From contig NW_025954975.1 of the NCBI RefSeq assembly GCF_022376445.1, positions 124,001 through 188,000 on the forward strand: a stretch of 64,000 nt of DNA. Direction: 5' to 3'. This document shows positions 11,832-21,800 of the stretch, piece by piece; position 1 is the first letter of the stretch, and every line of letters starts with the position of its first letter. A model generated the notes under the pieces. That model was not told the DNA's origin. It worked only from the letters and a program-made list of their open reading frames with translations, and ran no database searches. Origin of the DNA: Fomitopsis serialis (Eukaryota; Basidiomycota; Agaricomycetes; Polyporales; Fomitopsidaceae). Both the position numbers and the translations under genes were made by a program.

Positions 11832-13142
11832 TCAAGACGGAAGCTTGAGGGGTCGCGGCGAGCACGCTTGTGGATGTGTCGCGCACGCCCCGGAAGTCGG
11901 CCGTGAGCACATCGAGCGGAGGGCTCGACGTGCACAGAGCACGAAAGGGCATAGAGGAAGAATAGGACGGTCCGGCAGAACCAAGAAGTTCCCCAGGCGC
12001 ATCACTATATGAGTTATGGATATGGTGGAGGGCGGCGAGCACAGACTTGCGTGCTTCCTGCACATCCACAAGAAAGTCCTGGGGGACACATCGAGCGACG
12101 AGCTCGGCGTATCCGCTGCGTGCGGTGGCACAAGAAAAGGGGGAGACGGCCTGGTAGAACTCGGAGACTCTCCAGACGTGTTGTCTCGCGAAGTGGGGGC
12201 AGCAGGCACAATGGCCGTGCTGCTGCATGGGCCCAGCATCCCGTTCTTGACAACGGAGAGGCACACAATGCACTCATTGGTCGTTGTGTTGCCTTCCGAC
12301 GCGGGCACTGCGGCTGGTGACGTGTGTACCGGGTGCACGGTCGTGAGGCGCACCACGGAACCATCACTTGCGCATGAGGGGTCGACGAGCGCGCCGGGTA
12401 CGTTCGCCAGTACACCGGGCGGGGAGTTGCTCTCGTCCACAGTGTGTACATCGAGCTGTATGCTCGACGTACCCTCCGTGCGGCGGTTCATAGGAAGATG
12501 GGGCACGTCGGACGTGCAGCGATCGTCCGACGTGTTGCCATGCGAAACGTTGGGTACGACCATGAGGTCGTCCCGGAAGATGGAAACACCGTCTTCGTGG
12601 CCAGCAGCACGTACCACGGGCTTCTTGCTCATTGGTACCTCTGCTGGCGCAGACAGTAGCAAGTAAACGGACACGTCAGACGTGCAGCGCTGTGCGTCCG
12701 CCGTGTTGCCGTGTGTAACAGCGGGCACAACACATGGGTCGTCCTGGAAAGAGGAATTGCCATCGTCGTGGCCAGCAGAGCGCACGACGAGCTTCGTGTT
12801 CGTCGATACGCCTGCTGGCACGGGCACTAGGAGCGGGAACGGCGAGGCAGGGACGGTCAGTGAGGGCGTACGGTCGCGTACCTGCATTTTGCGAGCCTTC
12901 GTGCTCGTTTTTCTTGCTCGCCCCGCGCCCTCCCCCCTCCTCTCTCTTCCTCCCCTTCTCCTCTTCCTCCTTCCGCTTCCCTCGCGCCGCAGTCTCGACG
13001 TTGTGCGTGGTCTTGTTGCCCGACGCTGGACTTGCACGCGCGTCGTGCGAGTCCTAGGCCGCGTGGCCGTGTTGCGTGTCGCCAGGGCCGCAGGGATCCT
13101 GATTGAGGTCGCCAGATCCGACAGAGGATGTGAGAGGGTCAA
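11832..13142 (-). CDS. Inverted-copy reading frame in the right arm (coding status doubtful)
   Basis: This 436-codon minus-strand frame is the counterpart of the left-arm frame. Shared blocks include VSTNTKLVVRSAGHDDG (left VSTNEKLVVRSAGHEDG), TSRDNTSGESPSSTRPSPP (left TSRDGVSGESLGYPRLPPS) and SDVPHLPMNRRTEGTSSIQL (left SDVPRPSATHCTEGTSSLSL). Both frames read from the terminus towards the centre. Downstream similarity continues in another frame at about 11750-11850 (QTCPVSTPTHGTTSTELAAP, left HTCPVPAPANGTTNNEVVVP). A frame break is therefore present, or the similarity is at DNA level only. No domain is recognised. Confidence 0.25.
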   Translation of the reverse strand: MTLSHPLSDLATSIRIPAALATRNTATRPRTRTTRVQVQRRATRPRTTSRLRREGSGRRKRRRGGRERRGEGAGRARKTSTKARKMQVRDRTPSLTVPASPFPLLVPVPAGVSTNTKLVVRSAGHDDGNSSFQDDPCVVPAVTHGNTADAQRCTSDVSVYLLLSAPAEVPMSKKPVVRAAGHEDGVSIFRDDLMVVPNVSHGNTSDDRCTSDVPHLPMNRRTEGTSSIQLDVHTVDESNSPPGVLANVPGALVDPSCASDGSVVRLTTVHPVHTSPAAVPASEGNTTTNECIVCLSVVKNGMLGPCSSTAIVPAAPTSRDNTSGESPSSTRPSPPFLVPPHAADTPSSSLDVSPRTFLWMCRKHASLCSPPSTISITHIVMRLGNFLVLPDRPILPLCPFVLCARRALRSMCSRPTSGACATHPQACSPRPLKLPS

Positions 13143-13736
13143 ATGGAGAAGCGCGGAAGCTAGGGAGAAGGGCAGGAGGGGAAGGACTCGTCGATCTTGG
13201 GTCGCCAGAGGGGTTGTCGCGTGCTGCTAGCTAAACAGTTGCTGGTGACTCAAGCTCGCGTGTCCTTTGGAATGTGACGCGAGCGTATTGCTCTGCGGTT
13301 GGGCGGTTGTGGTGGCTGCCCGAGTCGTGGTCATGGTCGAGCCGGTGGTGGCAGCTGGTGGCGGTCGAGAGAAGCGTGTTGGGCGCTAGCGCCGGGACTG
13401 CTCAGCGGCGCACGCTCGTGCGTGCAACACTGCCGGGCACGGTGTCGGGTGCAGTCTGCGCGTCGTGGACGGCACTGTCCTACGGTGAGCTTGCAAATGG
13501 TCACGAGAGGAAAAGTGGTCGCTGTGCTTGAAGGCACGGAACCAGCCCCGGCGGCCCCGGGCCGGTCGCCGAAAGTTATATATATATATGAAAGTGTCGA
13601 CCCCATGTTTGAAATATATATATTGAGTCGTGTTGTATATATGTTGAGTGTCGTTTGATTGATATAGTACTCGCTTTGTTATAGATACTAGTGCTCGATG
13701 TTTGATATATCTTGTTGACTTTGATATATATAGTGT

Positions 13737-13770
13737 TTATTTTTTCAGCAAACGGTACGCCATACTCCAC
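13737..13770 (-). repeat. Right 28-bp TIR and right target duplication (CTCCAC)
   Basis: The TIR occupies 13737-13764 and the CTCCAC copy 13765-13770. With one copy of the duplication and the element removed, the MFS exon reads continuously through SGLGGGGIFTTATY, the expected family sequence. This supports the boundaries to the base. Confidence 0.9.
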
Positions 13771-14504
13771 CCAGACCAGAAAGCTGGAAATCGATGTCAT
13801 TTCGCGCCAACTATTTAGAGAGCGTGAGCACTCACAAATCTTGCGGCGATGAGCCATTCCATGTTACCAGAGAACCCACATGCTGCTGTGCCCACAGCCG
13901 CGAAGTAGACGGCCATTTGGTTGGCGTCTCTACGACCCATTACATTGCATAGACGTCCGTACAATGGCGTGAATGTACAGGTCGCGAGAAGATACCTGAT
14001 AACCATTCCCCGTCAATTGAAAGTGAGTCGGAATTGTCGTGAAGACGTACGAGGTGCCAAGCCAATGTGCTTGATGCGACTTATTGAACTCGGAAGAGAT
14101 GGAGGGGAGCACTCAAGCCAAATTTTAGATACCTCATTACAGGGCCATACTCGAGCAATTTACTCACAGGTAGCAACAAGGGTGGCTGTAGGTCATCAGC
14201 AATGGATAGATGATTCCTCGAGGGCGAAATACGTACTATTCAAAGACTATACAGACATGCAGCGGTAGCTCATGCTAAGTAAACATGTCCTTGGCAGGGC
14301 ACGGGGAAGTGTACACACGGAAAGAAAGGTCGCTGTCCATATACCAGCTAATATGCCATACCGCGTTGGGCGTGAAATCTCCAGAGGTCCTTCTCGTTTA
14401 TTATCCTTTGTATGTGGTGGTGGCAGGACTGCCCCCATTGCCGCACCGGGCTGACCAGCTACCGACTCGATGAGGGGTTCCCTCTCCCCAGCGGATTCGG
14501 ACAT
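13765..14504 (-). pseudogene. MFS transporter, 5' part (gene split by a transposon)
   Basis: This is the N-terminal part of the permease whose remainder lies at 3860-6074. The start MSESAGEREPLIESV (ATG complement 14502-14504) opens a hydrophilic N-terminus ending RPTRYGILAGIWTATFLS, the beginning of the first membrane segment. Later exons read LLPSISSEFNKSHQAHWLGT, YLLATCTFTPLYGRLCNVMG (the conserved loop 2-3 motif, RLCNVMGRRD) and CGFSGNMEWLIAARF. After one intron, a short exon LSGLGGG runs straight into the target duplication and the inserted element. The insertion therefore falls in the glycine-rich fourth-helix motif. Transcription could still start here and would run into the element's right TIR. 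Confidence 0.85.
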
Positions 14505-15049
14505 GACGGTATGCTTGTAAGTTATTCTGCTGCACTCCTAGGTCGTAGGTCGTGTACAGAGCCGAGAACGTTGTGCTTTTCGTAGATTTGCGCAATGCAG
14601 GGATAGAGGTATAATCAGATGAAAGTCATGAAACAGGGTGAAACTAGGACTGGACCTGAAACCGAGCACAGAGTAAAAGTGTATATATAGTGGTCGCGTC
14701 CGCCGATGGAGCCGGGGAGCGCTAAGCATAAAGAATGGCGTGCCAAATGTGGCTTCAGCCCATCACCGAATCTGAAGTAGAAGTAAGTAGGGTAAGTTAC
14801 TTAGTGATGAATAGTTACACATAAGGTATATGTATATATACAATCCTCGACTCAGGAAAAGGTCTAGAAGATCCCTTGCGCGGAAATGGCACGAGCGATG
14901 CCATCCATCAGACCAGTGAGAGCTTGAAGAAAGATGATGTGATGATAGAGTAGGGAAGAAGGGGCACAACAGGGAATTCAGAGTCATGAGTAGAAGTAAA
15001 TGGAGCACAACAAAGGTAACAAGAACTCGATTACCGGAGTCCTATAGCC
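14505..15049 (-). promoter_or_regulatory. Intergenic region with TATA box for the split MFS gene
   Basis: On the minus strand CACTATATATACAC lies at about 14678-14692, roughly 180 nt upstream of the MFS ATG, and is the best core-promoter candidate. The remainder, up to the end of the Rap1-like gene, is AT-rich and shows nothing else that I can support. Confidence 0.4.
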
Positions 15050-17783
15050 TCACCGCCGATACGTCGTCCTAACGGGGCGAGATATTTGTCGACTTCGCAG
15101 CTCATAGGTCTCAGCAGCTTGTGCAGCGCGGGTCCCAGACGGGGGCGTGTATGGCGTCTTCTTCAACTGCTCCTGCCTACGCACCTTCTCTTCCCTCGCT
15201 CGCGTCCCAGGCACAGGGATTGGATCCGTCTCCGAGCCTAAGGAGATAGTGCGGCCCAACGCACCCGGTGGGACGGGAGTCGCAGGAAGTGGTCTGTTCA
15301 TTGGTCTGATGGATGGTCGCGCAGACGAGCGTTGCGCGTGAGGTAGGTCTGACGTACGGTGTGCGGGCTTCGAGGCTTCTTCATAAAGGTCTGCGTCACG
15401 CATCGGAAGCTGCATTCCGTGGTCGCGGTTCGAGGCTGACGTGTTCGGACCAAATAGCCCGGAGCCGCCTAGGAGTGTCCGTTGTGCGCGCTCGTCGTCA
15501 CTCTCGAGTCCTTCCTCGACCGCCTCGAACGTGTGCCTAGCGCTTGCGTTGGCCACACTCGTCGTGTAGGTACTCAGCGCGAGTAAGTCTTCAACATGTC
15601 TGTCGTCGTCGTCGCCCTCTTGAGTTTCAACAATTGTGCGCAATTGCCCTCCGTCGCCGTGGTCCACCGTCTTCCGGGAAGAACCTTGCACGTCCCCTTC
15701 GTACGACAAATCTCGTTCATCCTGTCGCTCACCAGATGAGCCCGCCGCTGCAGCGTCATCCCTAGCGACAGTTCTTGGATCCGCTGGCTTCTTGGCTTGT
15801 GTGCTGCGAGGAACCTCTGCGCTAGAAAAGACGCCAGACACCGAAGCCCTAGACACGGCGCCGATCCTCTTGCGCTTGCCAGCGCGCTCAGCACCAGCTA
15901 GCGCAACCGCGGCAGCCACCCAGGGAGCTGGAGCAGGTATGCGTCGCTTAGGTGCCTCTTGAGGCCATAGTTCCTCCTCCACGTCTAATCGCTTGGCAAG
16001 GGGCCGTTGCTGCGTACGCGATGGACCAGGAGCTGCAGCCTCTTCGTCCGCCATCTCTTCCTCTTCTCGGGCCACCTGCGTCGGACCACCCCAGGTACTT
16101 GGCGGAGCAGGAAGCTGGCGTGCTTGAGAGGCAGCGCCGACCAGAGTGGCTTGAGAACTCATCGGCACCTGCGAGGGCCCGGGTTTGGCCGGTCGTGAGG
16201 CAGCCCCACGCTGAGCAGTCTGAGAGATTGGTTTGGTAGGCACGCGGGTCTTCTGCGCGAGATGCGTGTTTGGTCGCCGGCTGGGTGAAAGGGGCCGCGA
16301 AGAGCGTTGGGCGCCGGAGGGTCCTGCATCTTCGGGTCCCGGTCGAGCGTCGCCGCCGAACAGACGGTCCGGGCTACGGAAGAGTGGGTCAATCATCTCA
16401 CCGATAAAATCAAGATGGAATCGTACTCTACGTTGAATGGCTCGATCCGCATGTCGTCCTCTTCAGCACTGGACACTTCGAACGGGATGTCCTCTCGCGA
16501 GGTGGCGAGCAATGAACGCCGCGTTGACCGAGGCCCGTAAGGGGACGGCCGAGGCTGCTGCGAAGCTCGCGCCTGCTCGACAGACGACAGTCGTCGCTGG
16601 GCTACGTCCGTATGTCTTGCCCTCTTGCGAGGAGGCGGAGAAACGCTCTCGCTCTGCCGCCTCTGAATAGCAGGCTCAGACTGGCGTTGGCGAGGAGGCC
16701 GTACGTTCTGTCCGCTCCCTCTCGGCTGGTTCTGAGCCTGTTCTTGCACCGCATTGACGTCGCCTTCTCCTTCGACTCGGTCTCCCTCGTCCGACCCAGA
16801 GCCAGGGTCATCAACCTGGGGACCCCCCGATTTGTAGTACCGACTGCGCTCATACAGACCCTTACCATCTCGGCGGGGCGGATTGTCTGCGACTAGCCTG
16901 TCAATGACGGGGTCGAACTTATCCTTGCGCTTGTTGTAACGCTCTCGCCAGGACCACATCGTGTGACGAGTTGCCCATTCTCTGTGTCTGAACTGTGCGT
17001 TGCCGGTCAGCGACCGCAGAGTCGGCACAAATGGAGCACGCACCTCCTTGGCAGATTCCACGAGCCGTCTGTAGATCTCTTTTCCTCCACGTCCGCCTTC
17101 GGCCGCGTCCGGTACAACGAAGGCGAGGTATTCAGCCAAGTGCCGATCATCTTCAGCAGTGAAGGCAACACGGCTGCAACAATTTAGTGGAGATCGACCC
17201 TTGTACTAAGAAGAACAGCACCTGGCACCTGTGGGCTGTCCGCCCATGCCCTTTCGTATGGGTGTGTGTAGGTTCTCCACGTATTTCTTCGAGTTGATGC
17301 AAATTTCGACAAACGCCACCTCTTCGACCCAGACGGTGCGCGAGTCCCAATATATTCGTCGAAGGTGGTCGACCCCCACGTACTGGACAATGATTGTATC
17401 GGCTTCCTCCTCTTCGTCCGCGAGTTCCCCGCCATGAGCCTACGGTCCTACATCGGAATGATGATGAGTGGCAAACAAATGGTGATAGCGCACCAGAATT
17501 TTATTTGCCAACGCCTCGGCCTGACCCTCCGTGAGGGCGCCAAAACCTACTTTATACAAGTAGAATCGCGCGGGTCTTCCGTCGATCCGAAAGAGTGCCT
17601 CATCTGCTACATGCTGGATCCCAGATCAGAACCAAGCTGTTGCGCACGCAACTCGACTTCGACTCACCGGACGCGCTGAATTGGGCCTTTGCCTGCGGGC
17701 CTGCGCGGGAGCAGGAGGGTCGGAGTGTTCGGGTTCACTGCCTTCGTCGTCCACATCTGGCGACCTGTGCACTGAACGCGCCA
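15050..17783 (-). CDS. rap1: Rap1-like telomere protein (BRCT + Myb)
   Basis: Rap1 binds telomeric proteins or DNA as part of shelterin and silences subtelomeres. Start MARSVHRSPDVDDEGSEPEH (ATG complement 17781-17783). A BRCT-like domain follows over three exons: ALFRIDGRPARFYLYKVGFG, then LAHGGELADEEEEADTIIVQ, then VWVEEVAFVEICINSKKYVE. A 54-nt intron between the first two removes an in-frame TAG. Next is a Rap1-type Myb domain: VAFTAEDDRHLAEYLAFV, EIYRRLV, EWATRHTMWSWRERYNKR. The remainder is a long disordered, Arg/Ser/Pro-rich C-terminal region ending RSRQISRPVRTTYRR. The frame must shift by one base near 16405, where no intron fits. No clear C-terminal RCT domain is visible. The BRCT-Myb order is the basis for the name; only one Myb repeat is seen. 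It is divergently arranged with the lipase gene. Confidence 0.7.
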
Positions 17784-18117
17784 TGACGAGGAGTCTTATG
17801 CAGCCAGCGCCACCGTAACAAGGGCGGAAGTGGGCGCAGGCGGCGGAACGCGAGTCGACGCGTTGGTAGACAACGCCCATGTGATCGGGTCGCTGGACCA
17901 ACTCAGATCAGCTGAATCGAATCGCGCCCGGGTGGACCGAATCCCGACGCAGAGATGTTTCCTCAGCCCATCAAGACCATCACAGCGACGACCAAGCAAA
18001 ACATGAGATCCGTGGAGATAGCATCCCGAGCGCAAGAGAAAAACATCAAATATTGTGCCTTTCTTTATCGTGGGCCTGTAAATTTCCCGTTCATGCCCCC
18101 AGATTGCGAGGCCCAGC
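17784..18117. promoter_or_regulatory. Divergent promoter region between the Rap1-like and lipase-like genes
   Basis: This 334-bp gap separates two start codons that face away from each other, so it must hold both promoters. No TATA box is obvious near either start. Nothing else is supported. Confidence 0.4.
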
Positions 18118-19398
18118 ATGACTGCCTACACGGAGACCTGGGTTGCTGGCCCCCATTCCACTAACTTCTATACGCGCACTTACGAAGCGACATCTCCTAT
18201 TTATGTGCTCGTAGCCGTCCACGGAGCTGCGGAACATTCTGGTCGATATACGCGTGCCCACTCGTCTTTCGCCGAGCGAGGCATCACTGTCTTCTCATAT
18301 GACCAGCGCGGGTACGGGCGTACGGCACTAGACGCAGAGCACAAGAGTGGGAACAGCACATATGGTAAGACGTGCTGGGCCAACCAGTTAGAGGACTTGG
18401 ACTGGGCGGTGCAGTATGTGCACCAACGTTATACGAAATTGCCTATTTTCCTAGTGGGCTCGTCCATGGTGCGTTCAGAAGTTGCTACACACTGAGTATT
18501 GCGCACTGCAGATTGACAGAGGTGTCCAGGCAGGAACTTTGTGCCTTAGCTTTGTGACGCGACCGGGGCCGCCACAGAGACGGGCGTCCATCGCTCTACT
18601 GTCGGGGATCATCGCTTCTGCGCCCACATTTCTATTGACCGAACGCCCGTCATGGCCCGTCTATTTGACGGTGAAGGCTCTCCGCTTGTTGGTTCCCAAT
18701 ATGTTGTTGCCCATGAAGCACGATCCCGAGGTAAGTCACAGTGGAACGCGCTTCCCATGTGCCTTCTTGTTGGGCTGGATATTGAACTCAAATGCTTTCA
18801 GAAACTCTCGAGTAATGAAGAGACCAACAAGGCTTACCTGGAAGACCCTCTTGTCGGAGCCCCTGGTAGTATGCTCTCAGTCTATGATCTTGTCAACGAA
18901 GTCAGTGAAATCTGTCCGAACCCGAAGCTGATCATGCCACTCACATTTCTCACTCCAGGGTGAACAGCTACTGAGGATATATTACAAAGATTTTCCCAGT
19001 CAACTTCCGGTAAGCGACACTATACATCTCACGCGACGCAAATCACGAATATCCTATATAGCTGCTCGTTCTGCAAGGAACGGCTGATCAGGTATGAAAT
19101 GCTGAGGCTTAGGTGGGCAGTACTGGTGCTCATATTCGCGGTAGTTATCAGACCCTGCGGCGACACAGTCATTCTTCGAGAAGCTAGCGGCTGAGCAAAA
19201 GAAGCTTGTTGTATATCCTGTGCGTTCTCAAACTCGACACTCGGTCGCACTGGCGTCTGAATGGCTTGACTTCTTCTCGTGTAGGGCGCACGACACGAGT
19301 TGCACAACGAACCTGTGCAGGATCAATTGCTAGAAGAATGTGTCGACTTCATCAGACGCACTACTAACGAACCTCGCGGCGTACTCGGCGATGCGTAG
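18118..19398 (+). CDS. Alpha/beta hydrolase, monoglyceride-lipase/serine-aminopeptidase type
   Basis: It probably hydrolyses monoacylglycerols or related esters, like the yeast Yju3 family. The start MTAYTETWVAGPHSTNFYTR is followed by LVAVHGAAEHSGRY (oxyanion HG motif) and VFSYDQRGYGRT. The nucleophile elbow FLVGSSM is split by an intron directly after the Met codon. The best splice (to the acceptor at about 18511) gives GSSMIDRGVQAG in frame. Later exons hold KALRLLVPNMLLPMKHDPE, LLVLQGTADQLSDPAATQSF (catalytic Asp) and VVYPGARHELHNEP (catalytic His). The protein ends RRTTNEPRGVLGDA, stop 19396-19398. All triad residues are present. The usual GHSMGG is here GSSM(x)G, a mild departure. The length is normal for the family. 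Confidence 0.8.
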
Positions 19399-19798
19399 TC
19401 TCCCTTAGGCGCGCCCTTGTTACGGCCTTGCAGTTATAGTGTGAAGAGCCGGAAGCCTGCTGAGGGCGGTTGGCAGTGTGGCCTAGCAGTGCCAGCGACC
19501 ACACCCCAACCCCGCGAGTCTTCCGGCGCTACATGACAGTGGACTTTGCTTTGTGTTGTTTTCTTGCTACCGTACTCCGTCAGTTTGAACCGTTGTTACA
19601 GTCTTCTCTTTGCGAGTATACATGTCGTGTGTGGGCGGCCGCGGCGAATTACACTGAAAGCCATCGCCGGATATTTGCATGAATTTGTGCAGATCCGAGT
19701 CAGAGGAGGCACTATAGTAATCGGGTAATTTGATTGAAATCTGAAAGCCGTTTGAATGTTGACGCATTGGCGAATTGCAGACACCCACCGCGACTCGG
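19399..19798. other. Intergenic region, nothing recognised
   Basis: No conserved reading frame, repeat or promoter signal can be supported. Short open frames here do not resemble known proteins. Confidence 0.4.
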
Positions 19799-21154
19799 AT
19801 GCCCACAGTACACAGTCAAGCTCGGCCATCACATTTCGAGTCAACATGTACTGTTCTGAGCTGTACATCTGCGCAATGGGACGAAACATATAATGACACT
19901 GCCCTCGATCCCAACGTTCTTGCAAACGATGTGCTGGTCATGATAGGTCCAAATGGGTGCTATCACCAGGACCTCGTCGCTGCTAGTGACTATGATTATC
20001 GTCTCGACAAACTTCTGATCGGAATGCTGGAGTATTCTCCCACTGCTGCCGGAAAACATTATGTTGTTATTGCCCTTCACATTGCCCGTGGCAATGGCGC
20101 AGAAGCCGTTGTCTGCCTAGCGAAAGCGTGGATGCAGTCGCTTTTTCTTCGAAGTGAGTCATGGCTTGGTCATGGCGTTGCCTCGGCTCTGCTTGACATC
20201 GTTGACTACATAATTCTCAACGCTTTAGTGATGGCCCTCGCTATTGAGGGCACTCGGGTCAAGGCCAGCGGTAGCCAAACACCGACGGGCCCGTACCAGA
20301 TGCAGATCGAGTCCAATACTCGATCCGACCAGGAAGCTTTGAGAGAAAATGTCTGCAGCTGCGCTTCGACCATCCATCTTACCCGGTGCTGACTTTCTAC
20401 TTAGCTCCGACACCGTGAACAATACCGTTGTGCGATCACACGTGCCTTCGACGCCGCGCGGACTTTAGAGCTTATGCGCAACCACGACATACACCCCCAC
20501 CTCCATATCAGGATATGGCTGCGGTGCACATCATCCCATTTGCGCTTAATGACTTTCGCGATGACAACAGCCATGAAATGTGCGTGTCATCGTGAATCTT
20601 TGTGTCCTCTTCCGCCGTCTGCTAAACTGCAAATCATCAGTACGGAGCTGCGAAGACTTGGGATATGCTACGAGCTTGGACATCCATCGACATAGATAGG
20701 CTAGCAGGATCAAAGATCAACACGCCTGCAAACGGTGTTTACATGTCGACTTTCGAACATTACCTCTTTAGCAGGTTCCGATTCTATCTCGATAAAGACG
20801 CTGTCAGTCCTCCTCACCTCAACAATGTACGGACACTGACTGAGATCCTTGACACACAAGTTCCCAGATGTGCCGAACAAGTATGCAGCGCGAATCCTCG
20901 CTCAAGGCTATGTGTTCAATAATGGCCAAGACTCCGCCGACGTCGAGTTTCGGGCACTGCCCGGGATTGAAGCCCCGGATCCTGAGTTCCTCCGAGTTCA
21001 TGGCGCGTTCGCCCAGGTACTCCACCTCTGTGGTGCTGCCGACTTTATGGATCGATATTACCGATTTGACGACGATGGCGGTAACTTGCCTGAGCATCCA
21101 ACAGAAGATATTGGTGCACGGCTCAATGCGAGGCTGGCCGGACTTGCGTCGTAG
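19799..21154 (+). CDS. HNH-nuclease-domain-like protein of the Agaricomycete type
   Basis: Agaricomycetes carry many proteins with a divergent HNH-type domain and no known role. Here MPTVHSQARPSHFESTCTVL starts a variable N-terminal part with LDKLLIGMLEYSPTAAGKHY. After an intron, LRHREQYRCAITRAFDAAR resembles the KxRDxxRCxITG segment of such domains, and AAVHIIPFALNDF resembles the conserved AHIxPF block. Then come WTSIDIDRLAGSKINTPANG, STFEHYLFSRFRFYL and FRALPGIEAPDPEFLRVHGA, the usual C-terminal LPxPxxLxxHxAxAR-like motif. A one-base frame break lies near 20500 in a run of five C. The start is uncertain (ATG at 19799, or an earlier exon). The assignment rests on motif order from memory, not a search. 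Confidence 0.55.
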
Positions 21155-21800
21155 AGGTCCACGGTGCACTCTCCGTTTTTGACATTGTTCTGGAGTAGTC
21201 TACAGGGCGAACTGAATCTAATGTAACTTACTATTATCATATTAGTACACAACAGCCCGCTGCGTCTCCGAGTCAGCCGCTGGCTCGTCCTCGGCAGTAG
21301 TGGGGCCAACCCTCTGAGCGTATTTTTCATATGAATCATGTGTCGTCGGGCTAGCTGTTCTCACAAACAGCATACACTGTACATACTAGCAGCGACGTGT
21401 GTTGTCAATGCAAGAGTACATTGATTCCGCAAGGAGTCTATCCAGTGGTCCCGGGTGGAATGCAGCTTGGCACCTCTCGATGATGGCCGGACTACGGATG
21501 CATCGCATTTATTTCTGTATTCTTGACTTCTATTGAGACGAGCAAATGCATCCGCGAAGCTTCTGTGCAAACAGAAGACAGCCGATGGCCATTGTTTGGT
21601 GACCTCCGCCATTGTTATCGTACAGCGACGCGACCATGTGACCGCGTCCTAATGAGCAATAGAACTGGTTCGTCTATCGGGACCGAGCCAGATTATTGTG
21701 CGCGTGACGCCCACGCGGTGATGCGAGGATGGAGGTGGCTCACTTCTCAAGTTGTTGTTCTCGGACACCGTCCACCACCCACCTGCCGACGTCGGCCGCG
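21155..21800 (+). promoter_or_regulatory. Intergenic region upstream of shugoshin with a CATGTGACCGCGTC site
   Basis: The sequence CATGTGACCGCGTC occurs at 21635-21648, about 150 nt before the shugoshin ATG. The same 14-mer occurs elsewhere in the window in other gaps. No TATA box is evident. The rest shows no supported gene. Confidence 0.35.

Larger units (their letters stand above)
9440..13736 (-). repeat. Right hairpin-rich arm of the element
   Basis: The right arm is the inverted counterpart of the left one. Its minus strand repeats the left arm's sequence order from the TIR inward, for example the GGACTTGCAC hairpin at 13028-13054, the 40-bp module at 12669-12710 and 12502-12539, and the AGGCACACAA/TTGTGTTGCCT hairpin near 12260-12297. 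It is longer than the left arm because it carries additional hairpin modules between about 9.6 and 11.8 kb, such as 10369-10396 and 10929-10956. Divergence between arms is substantial, so the two are not recent copies. Confidence 0.75.
6075..13764. mobile_element. 7.69-kb hairpin-array inverted-repeat element (non-autonomous, no transposase seen)
   Basis: The two ends are perfect 28-bp inverted repeats beginning TATGGCGTACCGTTTGCTG. They are flanked on both sides by the 6-bp direct repeat CTCCAC (6069-6074 and 13765-13770), which looks like a target-site duplication. Inward from each end come AT-rich subterminal stretches of ATATAT, then the GC-rich block around 6270-6300 (matched at 13545-13575). 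After these come long GC-rich arms that match each other in inverted orientation for most of the element. The arms consist largely of 20-50 bp imperfect or perfect hairpins. Near the centre lies a captured chitin synthase fragment. I see no transposase, reverse transcriptase or DDE signature, so movement would need an enzyme supplied elsewhere. The combination of TIR and 6-bp duplication does not match a fungal superfamily that I can name with confidence. Confidence 0.85.

Noticed and set aside
6075..13764. Treating the MFS halves as two independent transporter genes
   Set aside because: The left half lacks an N-terminus and the right half lacks everything after the fourth-helix glycine motif. 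They join exactly at the duplicated CTCCAC.
15147..17187. Several plus-strand frames opposite the Rap1-like gene
   Set aside because: They are shadows of the minus-strand exons, which carry the BRCT and Myb motifs.
17395..17450. In-frame TAG in the BRCT region of the Rap1-like gene as a disabling stop
   Set aside because: It lies inside a 54-nt segment with GT..AG ends. Its removal keeps the frame and restores the expected BRCT glycine motif, so it is an intron.
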